Source: Aeromonas allosaccharophila
GTDB taxonomy: Bacteria > Pseudomonadota > Gammaproteobacteria > Enterobacterales > Aeromonadaceae
NCBI RefSeq assembly: GCF_000819685.1
Contig: NZ_CDBR01000023.1
Coordinates: 1-64,000, forward strand
Direction: 5' to 3'
Length of the DNA stretch: 64,000 bases
The translations under genes and the position numbers were made by a program. How positions within the stretch are numbered: position 1 is the stretch's first letter; every line of letters begins with the position of its first letter. The notes under the pieces were generated by a model that saw only the letters and a list, made by a program, of their open reading frames with translations, was not told the DNA's origin and searched no databases. Positions 25,575-33,995 of the stretch are shown here, in pieces.

Positions 25575-26312
25575 ATGAAAAAGAGTCTGTTGTTGGTTGC
25601 TGCCATGGGCCTGTTGAGTACCTCCGTCATGGCCAAAGAGATCAAGTTCGCCACCGAGGCCACCTACGCACCGTTCGAATACCTGGATGACAAGAACGAG
25701 TTTCAGGGTTTTGACATCGATCTGGCGCGCGCCATCTGCGAGCAGGCCAAGCTGGAGTGCAGCTTCCACAACCAGGCCTTTGACAGCCTGATCCCCAGCC
25801 TCAAATTCCGTCGCTACGATGCTGCCATCGCCGCCATGGACGTGACCCCGGAGCGGGCCGCTCAGGTCGATTTCTCCGACATCTACTACGAGAACTCGGC
25901 AGTATTCGTCGCCAAGAAAGGGGCCTTCAAGGGGCCGGAAGAGATGGTCGACAAGACCGTCGGCGTGCAGAACGGCACCTCTCACCAGTCCTATCTGGTG
26001 GATAACTGGGTGAGCAAAGGTCTGCTGACCGTGCCTTATGCCAGCTACCAGAGCGCCTTCCTCGACATGATGAATGGCCGTACCGACGGTGTCTTTGCCG
26101 ATACCGCCGTTGCTGCCGACTGGCTGAAGCAACACAAGGAGTATGCGGTGGTGGGTACGCCGGTGACCGATGCCAAGTACTTCGGTACCGGTTTTGGCAT
26201 CGCGGTTGCCAAGGGCAATCAGGAGCTGCTGACCCAGCTGAACAAGGGGCTGGCCGAGATCAAGGCCAACGGCACCTATCAGAAAATCTTCGACAAATAC
26301 TTCGCGCAGTAA
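25575..26312 (+). CDS. artJ: Arginine-binding periplasmic protein
   Basis: Family 3 solute-binding protein of 245 residues with a signal peptide (KKSLLLVAAMGLLSTSVMA, mature KEIKFATEATYAPFEY). The blocks GFDIDLARAIC, AMDVTPERAAQVDFSDIYYENS and GVQNGTSHQSYL are typical of ArtI/ArtJ. Only one binding-protein gene is present, where E. coli has two, so ArtI versus ArtJ cannot be decided. AAGGAAG precedes the ATG. Confidence 0.92.
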   Translation: MKKSLLLVAAMGLLSTSVMAKEIKFATEATYAPFEYLDDKNEFQGFDIDLARAICEQAKLECSFHNQAFDSLIPSLKFRRYDAAIAAMDVTPERAAQVDFSDIYYENSAVFVAKKGAFKGPEEMVDKTVGVQNGTSHQSYLVDNWVSKGLLTVPYASYQSAFLDMMNGRTDGVFADTAVAADWLKQHKEYAVVGTPVTDAKYFGTGFGIAVAKGNQELLTQLNKGLAEIKANGTYQKIFDKYFAQ

Positions 26313-26315
26313 GCC

Positions 26316-26966
26316 ATGTTGAGCCTGTTGTTGGATGCAGCCTGGATGACCCTCGGGCTGGCCTTGGCATCACTGGTCGGGGGCATGGTATTGGCACTGG
26401 CGTTCAGTGCTGCCGAGCTCAGCAAGCAGCGTGCGCTGGTGTGGCCGGTGGCCACCCTGACCACGCTGATCCGTGGCCTGCCCGAGTTGCTGGTGGTGCT
26501 GTTCATCTACTTCGGCTCGACCCAGGTGCTGTTCCTAATTACCGGTGAGTATGTGGAGTTCAGCCCGTTCGCCTGTGGCGTGCTGGCGCTCTCCCTGCTG
26601 TTTGCCAGCTATGCGACCCAGACCCTGCGGGCGGCGCTCAATGCGGTGCCTGCCGGGCAACGGTTGGCGGCGATGGCGCTGGGTCTTGGCAAGAGTCACA
26701 TCTTCTTGCGTATCGTGTTGCCGCAGGCGTGGCGTCACGCCCTGCCGGGCCTCGGCAACCAGTGGCTGGTATTACTGAAAGATACCGCGCTGGTGTCGCT
26801 GATCGGGGTCAACGAGATGATGCGTCAGGCGCAGATGGCCTCGGCTAGTACCTATGAACCTTTCACCTGGTATGCCGCTGCGGCCCTCATCTATCTGGCT
26901 ATCAGTCTGGTGAGCGAGTACGGCCTCGGGCTCGCTGCCCGCTACACCCGCCGCTACGGAGGCTAA
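26316..26966 (+). CDS. artQ: Arginine ABC transporter permease ArtQ
   Basis: His/Glu/Gln/Arg/opine-type permease of 216 residues with about five membrane helices. The conserved [14 protein letters not shown] segment and the EAA loop [28 protein letters not shown] are present. It begins four bases after artJ and is followed by artM after three bases, so translation is coupled along the operon. Confidence 0.92.
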   Translation: MLSLLLDAAWMTLGLALASLVGGMVLALAFSAAELSKQRALVWPVATLTTLIRGLPELLVVLFIYFGSTQVLFLITGEYVEFSPFACGVLALSLLFASYATQTLRAALNAVPAGQRLAAMALGLGKSHIFLRIVLPQAWRHALPGLGNQWLVLLKDTALVSLIGVNEMMRQAQMASASTYEPFTWYAAAALIYLAISLVSEYGLGLAARYTRRYGG

Positions 26967-26969
26967 CTG

Positions 26970-27632
26970 ATGCAAGAGTATCTCGTTACGTTGCTGGGCG
27001 GTCTGGTCACCACGCTGGAGCTGACTCTGTTCAGCCTGCTGCTGGGGATTGCGCTGGCGGCCCTGATGACCTGGGTGCTGGAGTTGCGCCTGCCGGTGGC
27101 GACCCAGCTGGTGCAGTTGTGGGTGCTGCTCTTTACCGGTACGCCGCTGCTCATTCAGATCTTCCTGATTTACTACGGGCCGGGTCAGTTCGAGTGGCTG
27201 AAAGCCAGCCCGCTCTGGCCGCTGCTCAAGCAGCCCTGGTTCTGCGCCGTGCTGGCGTTGGGTCTCAACACGGCGGCCTACTCCACCCGGTTGTTCAAGG
27301 GGGCGCTCGATGCCATCCCGGCCGGTGAGGTGGAAGCGTGCCGGGCGCTCGGTTTCTCCTCCGGCCAGACTCTCTGGATGAAGGTGCGCCACGCCGCCCG
27401 TCATCTGGTGCCAGCCTACTCCAACGAGGTGATCTTGGTGCTCAAGGGGAGCTCTCTCGCCAGTACCATCACCATCATGGACATCATGGGGCTGGCGCAG
27501 GGGTTGAATGCCCAGACCTACGATACCCTGGCGGTGTTCGGGGTGGCTGGCGGGCTTTATTTGGCGATGAACGGATTGTTAACAATTGGTTTTCGCTGGT
27601 GTGAAAAACGGGCGTTGGCATTTCAATCCTGA
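26970..27632 (+). CDS. artM: Arginine ABC transporter permease ArtM
   Basis: Second permease subunit, 220 residues. It has the FTGTPLLIQIFLIYYG segment, the EAA loop ACRALGFSSGQTLWMKVRHAARHLVPAY and about five helices. ArtM pairs with ArtQ in the membrane. Last gene of artPJQM; a 12-bp stem follows at 27661. Confidence 0.92.
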   Translation: MQEYLVTLLGGLVTTLELTLFSLLLGIALAALMTWVLELRLPVATQLVQLWVLLFTGTPLLIQIFLIYYGPGQFEWLKASPLWPLLKQPWFCAVLALGLNTAAYSTRLFKGALDAIPAGEVEACRALGFSSGQTLWMKVRHAARHLVPAYSNEVILVLKGSSLASTITIMDIMGLAQGLNAQTYDTLAVFGVAGGLYLAMNGLLTIGFRWCEKRALAFQS

Positions 27633-27660
27633 AACCTTCATAACTACCTCTTTATGGTAA

Positions 27661-27700
27661 GGAGAAGTGCAGAAAAACTGTGCTTCTCCTCCAACTTTTT
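27661..27700 (+). terminator. Terminator of the art operon
   Basis: GGAGAAGTGCAG (27661-27672) pairs with CTGTGCTTCTCC (27678-27689) with two G:U pairs around AAAAA, followed after a few bases by CTTTTTG. Confidence 0.7.
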
Positions 27701-27853
27701 GTATTTTCCTCCAATTTTTGCTCCCGCGTGTTTCGTGGCTCACAGAACCCGTGACTGCAACTGTTATCAGATTGTTTTTTATGGGGGGATCCATTAAGGT
27801 TGGGCGCACAACAAGAAACAACCTTAAACCTACGCTTAAACATGGAGTTGATC

Positions 27854-28789
27854 ATGAAAGTTGCCGTTCTGGGTGCCGCTGGTGGCATCGGTCAAGCCCT
27901 CGCTCTGCTGTTGAAAAACCGTCTGCCGGCTGGCTCCGAGCTGAGCCTGTATGACATCGCCCCGGTGACCCCGGGTGTGGCTGTTGACCTCAGTCATATT
28001 CCTACCGACGTCGCCATCAAGGGCTTCTGCGGTGAAGATCCGACTCCTGCGCTGGTTGGGGCCGATGTGGTGCTGATCTCCGCCGGTGTGGCACGCAAGC
28101 CGGGGATGGATCGCTCCGACCTGTTCAACATCAACGCCGGTATCGTCAAGAATCTGGTCGAGAAGTGCGCGGCCACTTGCCCGAAAGCACTGATCGGCAT
28201 CATCACCAACCCGGTCAACACCACTGTGGCCATCGCCGCCGAAGTGCTGAAGAAAGCCGGTGTCTATGACAAGCGTCGTCTGTTCGGTGTCACCACCCTG
28301 GACGTGATCCGCGCCGAGACCTTCGTTGCTGCCGCCAAAGGGCTGAACATCGACAAGGTTCGCGTCAACGTGATCGGTGGTCACAGTGGCGTGACCATTC
28401 TGCCGCTGCTCTCCCAGATTGAAGGCGCCTCCTTCACTGCTGAAGAAGTGGCTGCCATGACCAAGCGCATCCAGAATGCCGGTACCGAAGTGGTGGAAGC
28501 CAAAGCCGGTGGCGGTTCTGCGACCCTCTCCATGGGTCAGGCGGCTTGCCGTTTCGGTCTGTCGCTCATCAAGGGTCTGCAGGGTGAAGCCAACGTTGTT
28601 GAGTGCGCCTACGTGGAAGGCAACGGCGAGCACGCCACCTTCTTCGCGCAGCCGGTACTGCTGGGCAAGAACGGCGTCGAAACCGTACTGGATTACGGCA
28701 AGCTGAGCGCGTTCGAGCAGGAAGCGATGGAAGGCATGCTGGCTACCCTGAAAGCCGATATCCAGCTGGGTGTCGATTTCGTCAAGTAA
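27854..28789 (+). CDS. mdh: Malate dehydrogenase
   Basis: NAD-dependent malate/oxaloacetate enzyme of the TCA cycle, 311 residues. The N-terminal [20 protein letters not shown] binds NAD; substrate Arg residues lie in [13 protein letters not shown] and near LDVIRAETF; the catalytic His is in [15 protein letters not shown] precedes the ATG at 27854. Monocistronic, between the art terminator and its own terminator. GC-rich and strongly codon-biased, as expected for a highly expressed gene. Confidence 0.97.
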   Translation: MKVAVLGAAGGIGQALALLLKNRLPAGSELSLYDIAPVTPGVAVDLSHIPTDVAIKGFCGEDPTPALVGADVVLISAGVARKPGMDRSDLFNINAGIVKNLVEKCAATCPKALIGIITNPVNTTVAIAAEVLKKAGVYDKRRLFGVTTLDVIRAETFVAAAKGLNIDKVRVNVIGGHSGVTILPLLSQIEGASFTAEEVAAMTKRIQNAGTEVVEAKAGGGSATLSMGQAACRFGLSLIKGLQGEANVVECAYVEGNGEHATFFAQPVLLGKNGVETVLDYGKLSAFEQEAMEGMLATLKADIQLGVDFVK

Positions 28790-28808
28790 GCGGGTCAACC
28801 GTGCCAAC

Positions 28809-28831
28809 AAGGGAGCTTCGGCTCCCTTTTG
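28809..28831. terminator. Terminator after mdh
   Basis: AAGGGAGC (28809-28816), TTCG tetraloop, GCTCCCTT (28821-28828), TTG. Confidence 0.8.
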
Positions 28832-28905
28832 TATTGATGAGATCCGCCCGGCAGGCTAAGGGGATGGGGGTTGGTGCCGATAACAGAGTGCAGCAGGAGA
28901 TCCTT

Positions 28906-29769
28906 ATGATGAAACCCCTTACCCTTCTCGTTCTTGTCGGTGCATTCACCTCTCCCCTCTATGGTGCCGAGGCGGTATCGGCTGCCGTATCGAGCGATGC
29001 GCCAGCGGTTAGTGCATCGACTCCGACCGCAAGCAGTGCTGCGGTGGCAACGGCCCCTGTCTCTGCTGCTACGCCAGCGCCCTCTGAGGCTGTCCCCGTC
29101 TTGCTTCCGGCCGAGCCGGTCACACCCGTTGCCAGCAGTGGCGAGGGGGCCGCGCCGCTGCCAAAACCGGCGGAGCCTGCCGCTGTAGTGGTGCCTCCCG
29201 CACCTCTGGCCGCAGGCGAGTTGCAGGCGGTGCCGCTCTATCGTCAGGACGAGCTGCTCAACTGGATTGAGCAGGGGCGCCACCTCACTCAGGTTAAACA
29301 GGATCGCTGTCAGCTGACTCAGGATATCGAAGCGCGCGCCTCGGTGATGAAGATCCCGGCCTATCAGTACCTCTGGGGCGATATGCTGGCATGGGGCGTC
29401 TGTACCAAGCCCAACGCCGAACTCGGAGTGCAATATATGTGGGAGGCGGCCAATCAGGGGTTGGCGCCCGCGCTGGAGCAACTGGGCCGCTACTACTGGA
29501 AGGGAACCCTGGTGCAGAAGGATCTGGTGCGTGCCGAGACCCTGATGCGCGAGGCGGCCAGCCTCGGTTTTCTGCGCGCCCGCATCGAGTGGGTCGAGAT
29601 GCTGTTGCAGGGGATGGGCAGCCCGCTCGATTATGAGGACGCCTACCGCTGGCTCCATGGCGCAGTCATCGGTGACAAGGCGCTGCACCAGAAGGCGGCG
29701 AGTCTACTCAACCGTCTTGGCAACCGGATGCCGGCCAACGTGGTGGCCCGCGCCAAGGCGATGCACTGA
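28906..29769 (+). CDS. motX: MotX, polar flagellar Na+ stator-associated protein
   Basis: MotX forms the T-ring with MotY and holds PomA/PomB stators around the Na+-driven polar flagellar motor in Vibrio and Aeromonas. The C-terminal two thirds (DRCQLTQDIEARASVMKIPA, YLWGDMLAWGVC, ALEQLGRYYWKGTLVQKD and SPLDYEDAYRWL) match Vibrio MotX and contain Sel1-type repeats. A signal peptide (to about residue 20) is followed by some 87 residues (22-108) of Ala/Pro/Ser/Thr/Val-rich linker that Vibrio MotX largely lacks. Two ATGs (28906, 28909) follow AGGAGA. No other flagellar gene is in the window. Confidence 0.88.
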   Translation: MMKPLTLLVLVGAFTSPLYGAEAVSAAVSSDAPAVSASTPTASSAAVATAPVSAATPAPSEAVPVLLPAEPVTPVASSGEGAAPLPKPAEPAAVVVPPAPLAAGELQAVPLYRQDELLNWIEQGRHLTQVKQDRCQLTQDIEARASVMKIPAYQYLWGDMLAWGVCTKPNAELGVQYMWEAANQGLAPALEQLGRYYWKGTLVQKDLVRAETLMREAASLGFLRARIEWVEMLLQGMGSPLDYEDAYRWLHGAVIGDKALHQKAASLLNRLGNRMPANVVARAKAMH

Positions 29770-29779
29770 TCCAAAAAAT

Positions 29780-29805
29780 GACCCACAGGTCTGCACCTGT
29801 GGGTC
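29780..29805 (-). terminator. Terminator between motX and hmp
   Basis: GACCCACAGGT (29780-29790), CTGC loop, ACCTGTGGGTC (29795-29805). The T-run follows on the minus strand, so it chiefly ends hmp, and the stem may serve motX as well. Confidence 0.8.
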
Positions 29806-29867
29806 CGGTTCCAGCCGCCGTGCCATGACAGGCCGGAGCCTCCCTCCGTTATATGGTTGCCCGCGTC

Positions 29868-31061
29868 TTAGAGATCTTGATGGGGGCCAAAAACTTCGTA
29901 ATGAAGCTGATCGGCCGGCACCCCCGCCGCCAGCAGCTGCCGCTTGATTGCCTGCATGAAGCTCACGGGGCCACAGAAGTAGTAGTGGGCCTGTGGCGTT
30001 ATGCGCTCCTTTACTTCAGTCAGAACCATGGTGCCGGAAAGGTCGTAATCTTGACCCTGCACATTACTGGCCTCCGGCTCCCGATACCAGGTCCGGCTCA
30101 GCAAGTTGGGATGCTGGCGGGATTTTTGCTGAATATCCTCCCGGAAGGCGTGTACAGCGCCCTGCTCGCAGGCGTGCAGCCAGGTGATATCAGCCTGATG
30201 GCCGCTTGCCAGCAGTTGGTTGAGCATGCTCATCATCGGCGTCACACCGACACCGGCGGAGAGCAGTACGACCGGGGTATGGCTGTCGGCTTTCAGGTAA
30301 AAATCACCAGTGGGGGGCATCACCTCGATCTTGTCACCCACCTGCAGGTGATCGTGCAGCAGGTTGGAGACCTGACCCTGTGGCTCGCGTTTGACGCTGA
30401 TGCGGTAATTCTGCCCGTTGGGCGCATCGGAGAGGGAGTACTGACGGATCTCCTGATATTCGAGCTCGGAGTGAGCCAGCTTGACGCTGAGGTATTGGCC
30501 CGGCTTGAAGGCCAGTACCGGCTTGCCATCTTCAGGCGCCAGCAGGAAGGAGGTGATGAGGGCGCTCTCGGCCCGCTTCTCCTTGATGATGAAGCTGCGG
30601 GTACCTTGCCAGCCGCCATCCTGATTGGCCTTCTCCTGATAGATCTCCCGCTCGCGGCCGATAAAGATGTCGGCCAGCACGCCATACGCCTTGCCCCATG
30701 CCTCCAGCACCTCGTCGGTGACAGCACTTCCGCCCAATTCTTTGAGCGTGGCCAAGAGATGACTACCTACAATGTGATATTGTTCTGGCTGGATCAGGAA
30801 TCCGGTATGTTTGTGCGCAATCCGCTCGACCGCGCCGGCGAGTGTCCCCAGATTGTCGATATTCCTGGCGTAAGCCGCGACCGCATTGAACAGGGCCAGC
30901 GGCTGGCCGCCACTGCGTTGATGGGCCAGGTTGAAGATATCTTTCAGCTCCGGGTTATGGCTGAACATCCGCTGATAGAAGTGCTGGGTAAGGGCCGGAC
31001 CTGCCGATTCGAGCAGCGGAATGGTGCTTTTGATGACGGCAACGGTGGTTTGATCTAGCAT
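29868..31061 (-). CDS. hmp: Flavohaemoprotein, nitric oxide dioxygenase
   Basis: Converts NO to nitrate with O2 and NAD(P)H. 397 residues. The globin domain has distal Tyr29 (HFYQRMF) and proximal His85 (IAHKHTGF). A FAD-binding domain follows (GQYLSVKL, IRQYSLSDAPNG), then an NAD-binding domain (LSAGVGVTPMMSML, HYYFCGPVSFMQAIK). The C-terminus HYEVFGPH is conserved. Divergent from nsrR, with a perfect FNR site and an NsrR-like site between. Confidence 0.97.
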   Translation of the reverse strand: MLDQTTVAVIKSTIPLLESAGPALTQHFYQRMFSHNPELKDIFNLAHQRSGGQPLALFNAVAAYARNIDNLGTLAGAVERIAHKHTGFLIQPEQYHIVGSHLLATLKELGGSAVTDEVLEAWGKAYGVLADIFIGREREIYQEKANQDGGWQGTRSFIIKEKRAESALITSFLLAPEDGKPVLAFKPGQYLSVKLAHSELEYQEIRQYSLSDAPNGQNYRISVKREPQGQVSNLLHDHLQVGDKIEVMPPTGDFYLKADSHTPVVLLSAGVGVTPMMSMLNQLLASGHQADITWLHACEQGAVHAFREDIQQKSRQHPNLLSRTWYREPEASNVQGQDYDLSGTMVLTEVKERITPQAHYYFCGPVSFMQAIKRQLLAAGVPADQLHYEVFGPHQDL

Positions 31062-31088
31062 AGGGGCCTCGTTCTAATTGAACATATA

Positions 31089-31113
31089 AAATGTCATTTA
31101 ATAAGTGGCATCC
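31089..31113. promoter_or_regulatory. NsrR-like operator upstream of hmp
   Basis: AAATGTCATTT (31089-31099) and AAGTGGCATCC (31103-31113) form an imperfect palindrome like the NsrR consensus (AAnATGCATTT and its complement), 28 bases from the hmp start. About 7 of 11 positions agree between half-sites. The spacing of three differs from the usual one. Confidence 0.45.
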
Positions 31114-31124
31114 TAGATGTTTAT

Positions 31125-31138
31125 TTGATTTGAATCAA
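31125..31138. promoter_or_regulatory. Perfect FNR box between hmp and nsrR
   Basis: TTGATTTGAATCAA matches TTGATnnnnATCAA exactly. It is centred about 41 bases before the nsrR ATG and 70 before hmp, so FNR may repress or activate either gene with oxygen state. Confidence 0.75.
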
Positions 31139-31172
31139 TACTCCACTTTTCGCATTGCGCTAATCAGGTTTT

Positions 31173-31643
31173 ATGAGACTAACCAGTTATACAGATTTCG
31201 GATTGAGAGCCCTGCTCTATCTTGCCACCCTGCCGGAAGGGGAGTTGTCGAGCGTCGCCAAGGTATCGGCCCTGTATGGCGTTTCCCGCAACCACATGGT
31301 GAAGGTGGTCAATCAGCTGGTGAAGCTGGGCTATCTGCAGTCCCAGCGGGGCAAGAATGGCGGTATTCGCATGGCTTGCGATCCGGCCACCATCAATATC
31401 GGGCAGGTTATCCGGGCGCTGGAAGGCAATCTGGACGGGATCGACTGCGGCTCGCCCGTTTGCCACATCGTCTCGGTCTGCCTGCTCAAGAGTGCGCTGC
31501 GAGAGGCGATGGATGCATTTTTGGCGGTGATGGACAGCTATACGCTGCAAGACCTGCTGGCCAACCGTGACGAGTTGCAGCGGGTCTTCGGTGAGTTGAT
31601 CCCGACGCTGGTGTTGGAGCCGGATGACGAAGACGAACAATGA
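31173..31643 (+). CDS. nsrR: Nitric oxide-sensing repressor NsrR
   Basis: Rrf2 family repressor with an NO-sensitive Fe-S cluster. 156 residues. MRLTSYTDFGLRALLYLA starts the winged helix; recognition helix VSRNHMVKVVNQL; wing RGKNGGIR. Cluster ligands Cys92, Cys97 and Cys103 lie in CGSPVCHIVSVC, at nearly the same positions as in E. coli NsrR. An acidic tail (EPDDEDEQ) is longer than usual. Divergent from its classic target hmp. Confidence 0.94.
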   Translation: MRLTSYTDFGLRALLYLATLPEGELSSVAKVSALYGVSRNHMVKVVNQLVKLGYLQSQRGKNGGIRMACDPATINIGQVIRALEGNLDGIDCGSPVCHIVSVCLLKSALREAMDAFLAVMDSYTLQDLLANRDELQRVFGELIPTLVLEPDDEDEQ

Positions 31644-31656
31644 AAATGAGCAATAG

Positions 31657-31684
31657 AAAAGGGCTGCCACTGGCAGCCCTTTTT
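31657..31684. terminator. Bidirectional terminator between nsrR and corB
   Basis: GGGCTGCC (31661-31668), ACT, GGCAGCCC (31672-31679), with A4 on the left and T-run on the right. Confidence 0.85.
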
Positions 31685-32964
31685 CAATGTTGTGAATCCG
31701 TATCGGCCCGGTAAGATGCCGGCATGATCCGCGCCATCTTCACCATGTTGTTCTCCACATCGAGGATCTCGATAGGATAACCGGCCAGTCGGATCCCGAT
31801 GTTGGGCTGGGGGATCTCCTCCAGATATTCGAGGATCAGACCGTTGAGGGTGCGCGGGCCGTCGATGGGCAGGTGCCAGTTCATCTCCTTGTTCAGCTCG
31901 CGCACACTGGCCGAGCCTTCCACCAGAAACGTGCCGTCCGGCTGGGGGTGGATCTCGTCGCTCGGCGCGGGCGTCATGGAGGTGGTGAAGTCGCCCACGA
32001 TCTCTTCCAGAATGTCGTCCAGGGTGATCAGCCCCTGAATATCGCCATACTCATCGACAATCAGGCCGATCCGCTCCTTGTTGCGCTGGAACTTGGCCAG
32101 CTGCACGTTGAGCGGGGTGCCTTCCGGAATGAAGTAGATCTCGTCCACTTCCCGCAACAGACTCGATTTGTTGAACAGATCCCGAGCTACCAGTCTCAGG
32201 GCATCGCGCGCGTGTAAAAAGCCGACAACGTCGTCGATATTGTCACGATAGAGCAGGATCTTGGTGTGGGCGCAGTGAGCCAGCTGACGCTGGATGCTCT
32301 TCCAGTCATCGTTGATGTCGATGGCGTAGATATCGCTGCGTGGCACCATGATGTCCTCGACCAGCATCTTGTCGAGATCCAGGATGCTGAGCAGCATCTC
32401 CTGATGACGCTTGGGGATCAGGTTGCCTGCCTCGTTGACGATGGTGCGCAGCTCCTCGGTGTTGAGGGAGTCATCCTTGTTGGGATTAATCTTCAGCATC
32501 TTGAGCAGGCCGCTGGTGATGCCGTTGATCAGCCAGACCAGCGGCGAGAGCGGCACCATCAATCCTTTCAGGATCCAGGAGGCGGGATAGGCGATCTTCT
32601 CCGGGAACATGGCGGCCAGGGTCTTGGGGGTCACTTCACCAAACACCAGCACCACCAGGGTCAGGCCGAAGGTGGCGATGGCGACGCCGAGATCACCAAA
32701 CAGTCGGATACAAACGATGGTGGCGATGGCGGAGGCAAGGATATTGACCAGATTGTTGCCGATCAGGATCAGCCCCAGCAGGCGATCGGGGCGGGCGAGC
32801 AGTTGCTCGACGCGGCGTGCTGCTTTGTGTTTGGTCTGTGCCAGATGCCGCAGCTTGTAGCGGTTGATGGACATCAAGCCGGTTTCGGAACTGGAGAAAA
32901 AAGCGGATAGAAGGATCAAGATAACGAGGACAATCAGTAATGTGCTCGTTGAGATGCTGTCCAA
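31684..32964 (-). CDS. corB: CNNM/CorC family membrane protein CorB
   Basis: Membrane protein of 426 residues linked to Mg2+/Co2+ efflux and resistance. The N-terminal CNNM (DUF21) domain has about four helices (LLIVLVILILLSAFFSSSETGLMSINRYKL). Two CBS domains follow (VEDIMVPRSDIYAIDIN; IGLIVDEYGDIQGLITLDDILEEIVGD) and then a CorC_HlyC domain. The FFSSSETGLMS motif is typical of CorB/YfjD. Gene order corB-ypjD divergent from ffh is the same as in E. coli. Confidence 0.92.
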   Translation of the reverse strand: MDSISTSTLLIVLVILILLSAFFSSSETGLMSINRYKLRHLAQTKHKAARRVEQLLARPDRLLGLILIGNNLVNILASAIATIVCIRLFGDLGVAIATFGLTLVVLVFGEVTPKTLAAMFPEKIAYPASWILKGLMVPLSPLVWLINGITSGLLKMLKINPNKDDSLNTEELRTIVNEAGNLIPKRHQEMLLSILDLDKMLVEDIMVPRSDIYAIDINDDWKSIQRQLAHCAHTKILLYRDNIDDVVGFLHARDALRLVARDLFNKSSLLREVDEIYFIPEGTPLNVQLAKFQRNKERIGLIVDEYGDIQGLITLDDILEEIVGDFTTSMTPAPSDEIHPQPDGTFLVEGSASVRELNKEMNWHLPIDGPRTLNGLILEYLEEIPQPNIGIRLAGYPIEILDVENNMVKMARIMPASYRADTDSQH

Positions 32965-33004
32965 AAAGGGCTCCTGTTGGATGGTGTGACGAAAAAAGTA
33001 GGGG

Positions 33005-33793
33005 TCAGCTCAGCAACACTTCTTTGACGAAGCGGCTGCCAAAGTAGGCAAGGGTCAGGATGACGCTGCCAATCAGACTGAGCGTGATGACTTTACGGCC
33101 GCGCCAGCCATAGGTGTGATGACCCCACAGCAACAACACGTAGACACACCAGGCAAGAATGGAGAGCACCGCCTTGTGGGATTTGCCCTGGGCGAACATG
33201 TCTTCGAGGAAGAAGAGGCCGGAGGCGATGGAGAGGGTCAGCAGCAGCACCCCCGCAGAGATCAGCTGGAACAGCCGTTTCTCCACCGTCATCAATGGTG
33301 GCATGGCTGGCAGGTTACTGATTTTTCTAGACTTAAGTTGCTTGTCCAGACAGGCGAGCTGCAGTGCAAACAGACAGGCGATCATCAATACCGAGTAGGC
33401 CATCAGCGCGAGGCCGATGTGCAGCAACAGCTGGGGATGGGCCTCCAGATGGGTGATGTAGCGACCTGGGATCAGGGCGCTGGCCGCCAGCAGCAGGGCC
33501 GAGAAGCTGTAGACCACCGGCAGCAGGATCCAGCCGTTGAAGCGGCGGGTGACGCAGGTCATGAAGCAACTGATGATGAGACTGACCAGCGAGGCGACGT
33601 TGAGCATGCTCAGGTTCTGGCCGGAACTCTGCAATACCTCTGAACCGAGGGCGCTGGCATGGGCGATCAGGGCCAATCCGATACAGGCAAACAGGGAGCG
33701 CTGTCCCACCGGCTTGGCGCTCAGTAACAGATGCAGGGAGGCGATGATGGCCAGCAGATAAAACGCCAGGGCCAGAACAGAGATTACGATCAT
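33005..33793 (-). CDS. ypjD: YpjD/CcsA-like membrane protein
   Basis: Polytopic membrane protein of 262 residues with about eight helices, of the cytochrome c assembly (CcsA/HemX-like) family. The HIGLALMAYSVLMIACLFALQ and LSILAWCVYVLLLWGHHTYGWRG blocks match YpjD/CorE. It has no complete haem-handling WWD motif, and in enterics it has been linked to cation efflux together with CorB, its downstream neighbour. The start at 33793 removes a non-conserved stretch that would reach into the ffh promoter region. Confidence 0.88.
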   Translation of the reverse strand: MIVISVLALAFYLLAIIASLHLLLSAKPVGQRSLFACIGLALIAHASALGSEVLQSSGQNLSMLNVASLVSLIISCFMTCVTRRFNGWILLPVVYSFSALLLAASALIPGRYITHLEAHPQLLLHIGLALMAYSVLMIACLFALQLACLDKQLKSRKISNLPAMPPLMTVEKRLFQLISAGVLLLTLSIASGLFFLEDMFAQGKSHKAVLSILAWCVYVLLLWGHHTYGWRGRKVITLSLIGSVILTLAYFGSRFVKEVLLS

Positions 33794-33953
33794 AACCAGG
33801 TCGTTGTTGCACAAGCTTTTGAGGGTAAGAGGGGCAGTATACCTTGCACGAGAAGTGCTCGCCAGTTGTGCAACAGTCGATCTGCCCATATATAGGGAGA
33901 AGGTCCCTGCTGCTGCGGTGCGGTGAATAATCGTCCTCGCGCCCGCTCTGGGT

Positions 33954-33959
33954 TATAAT
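33954..33959 (+). promoter_or_regulatory. -10 box of ffh
   Basis: A perfect TATAAT stands 36 bases before the ffh ATG. The -35 region is weak. Confidence 0.5.
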
Positions 33960-33995
33960 GCCCCCAATTTATTACGCCAAGAACCGGAATCCGTC

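Noticed and set aside
30320-31061. Second frame within hmp hinting at a frameshift
   Set aside because: hmp reads through intact with all domain motifs in one frame.
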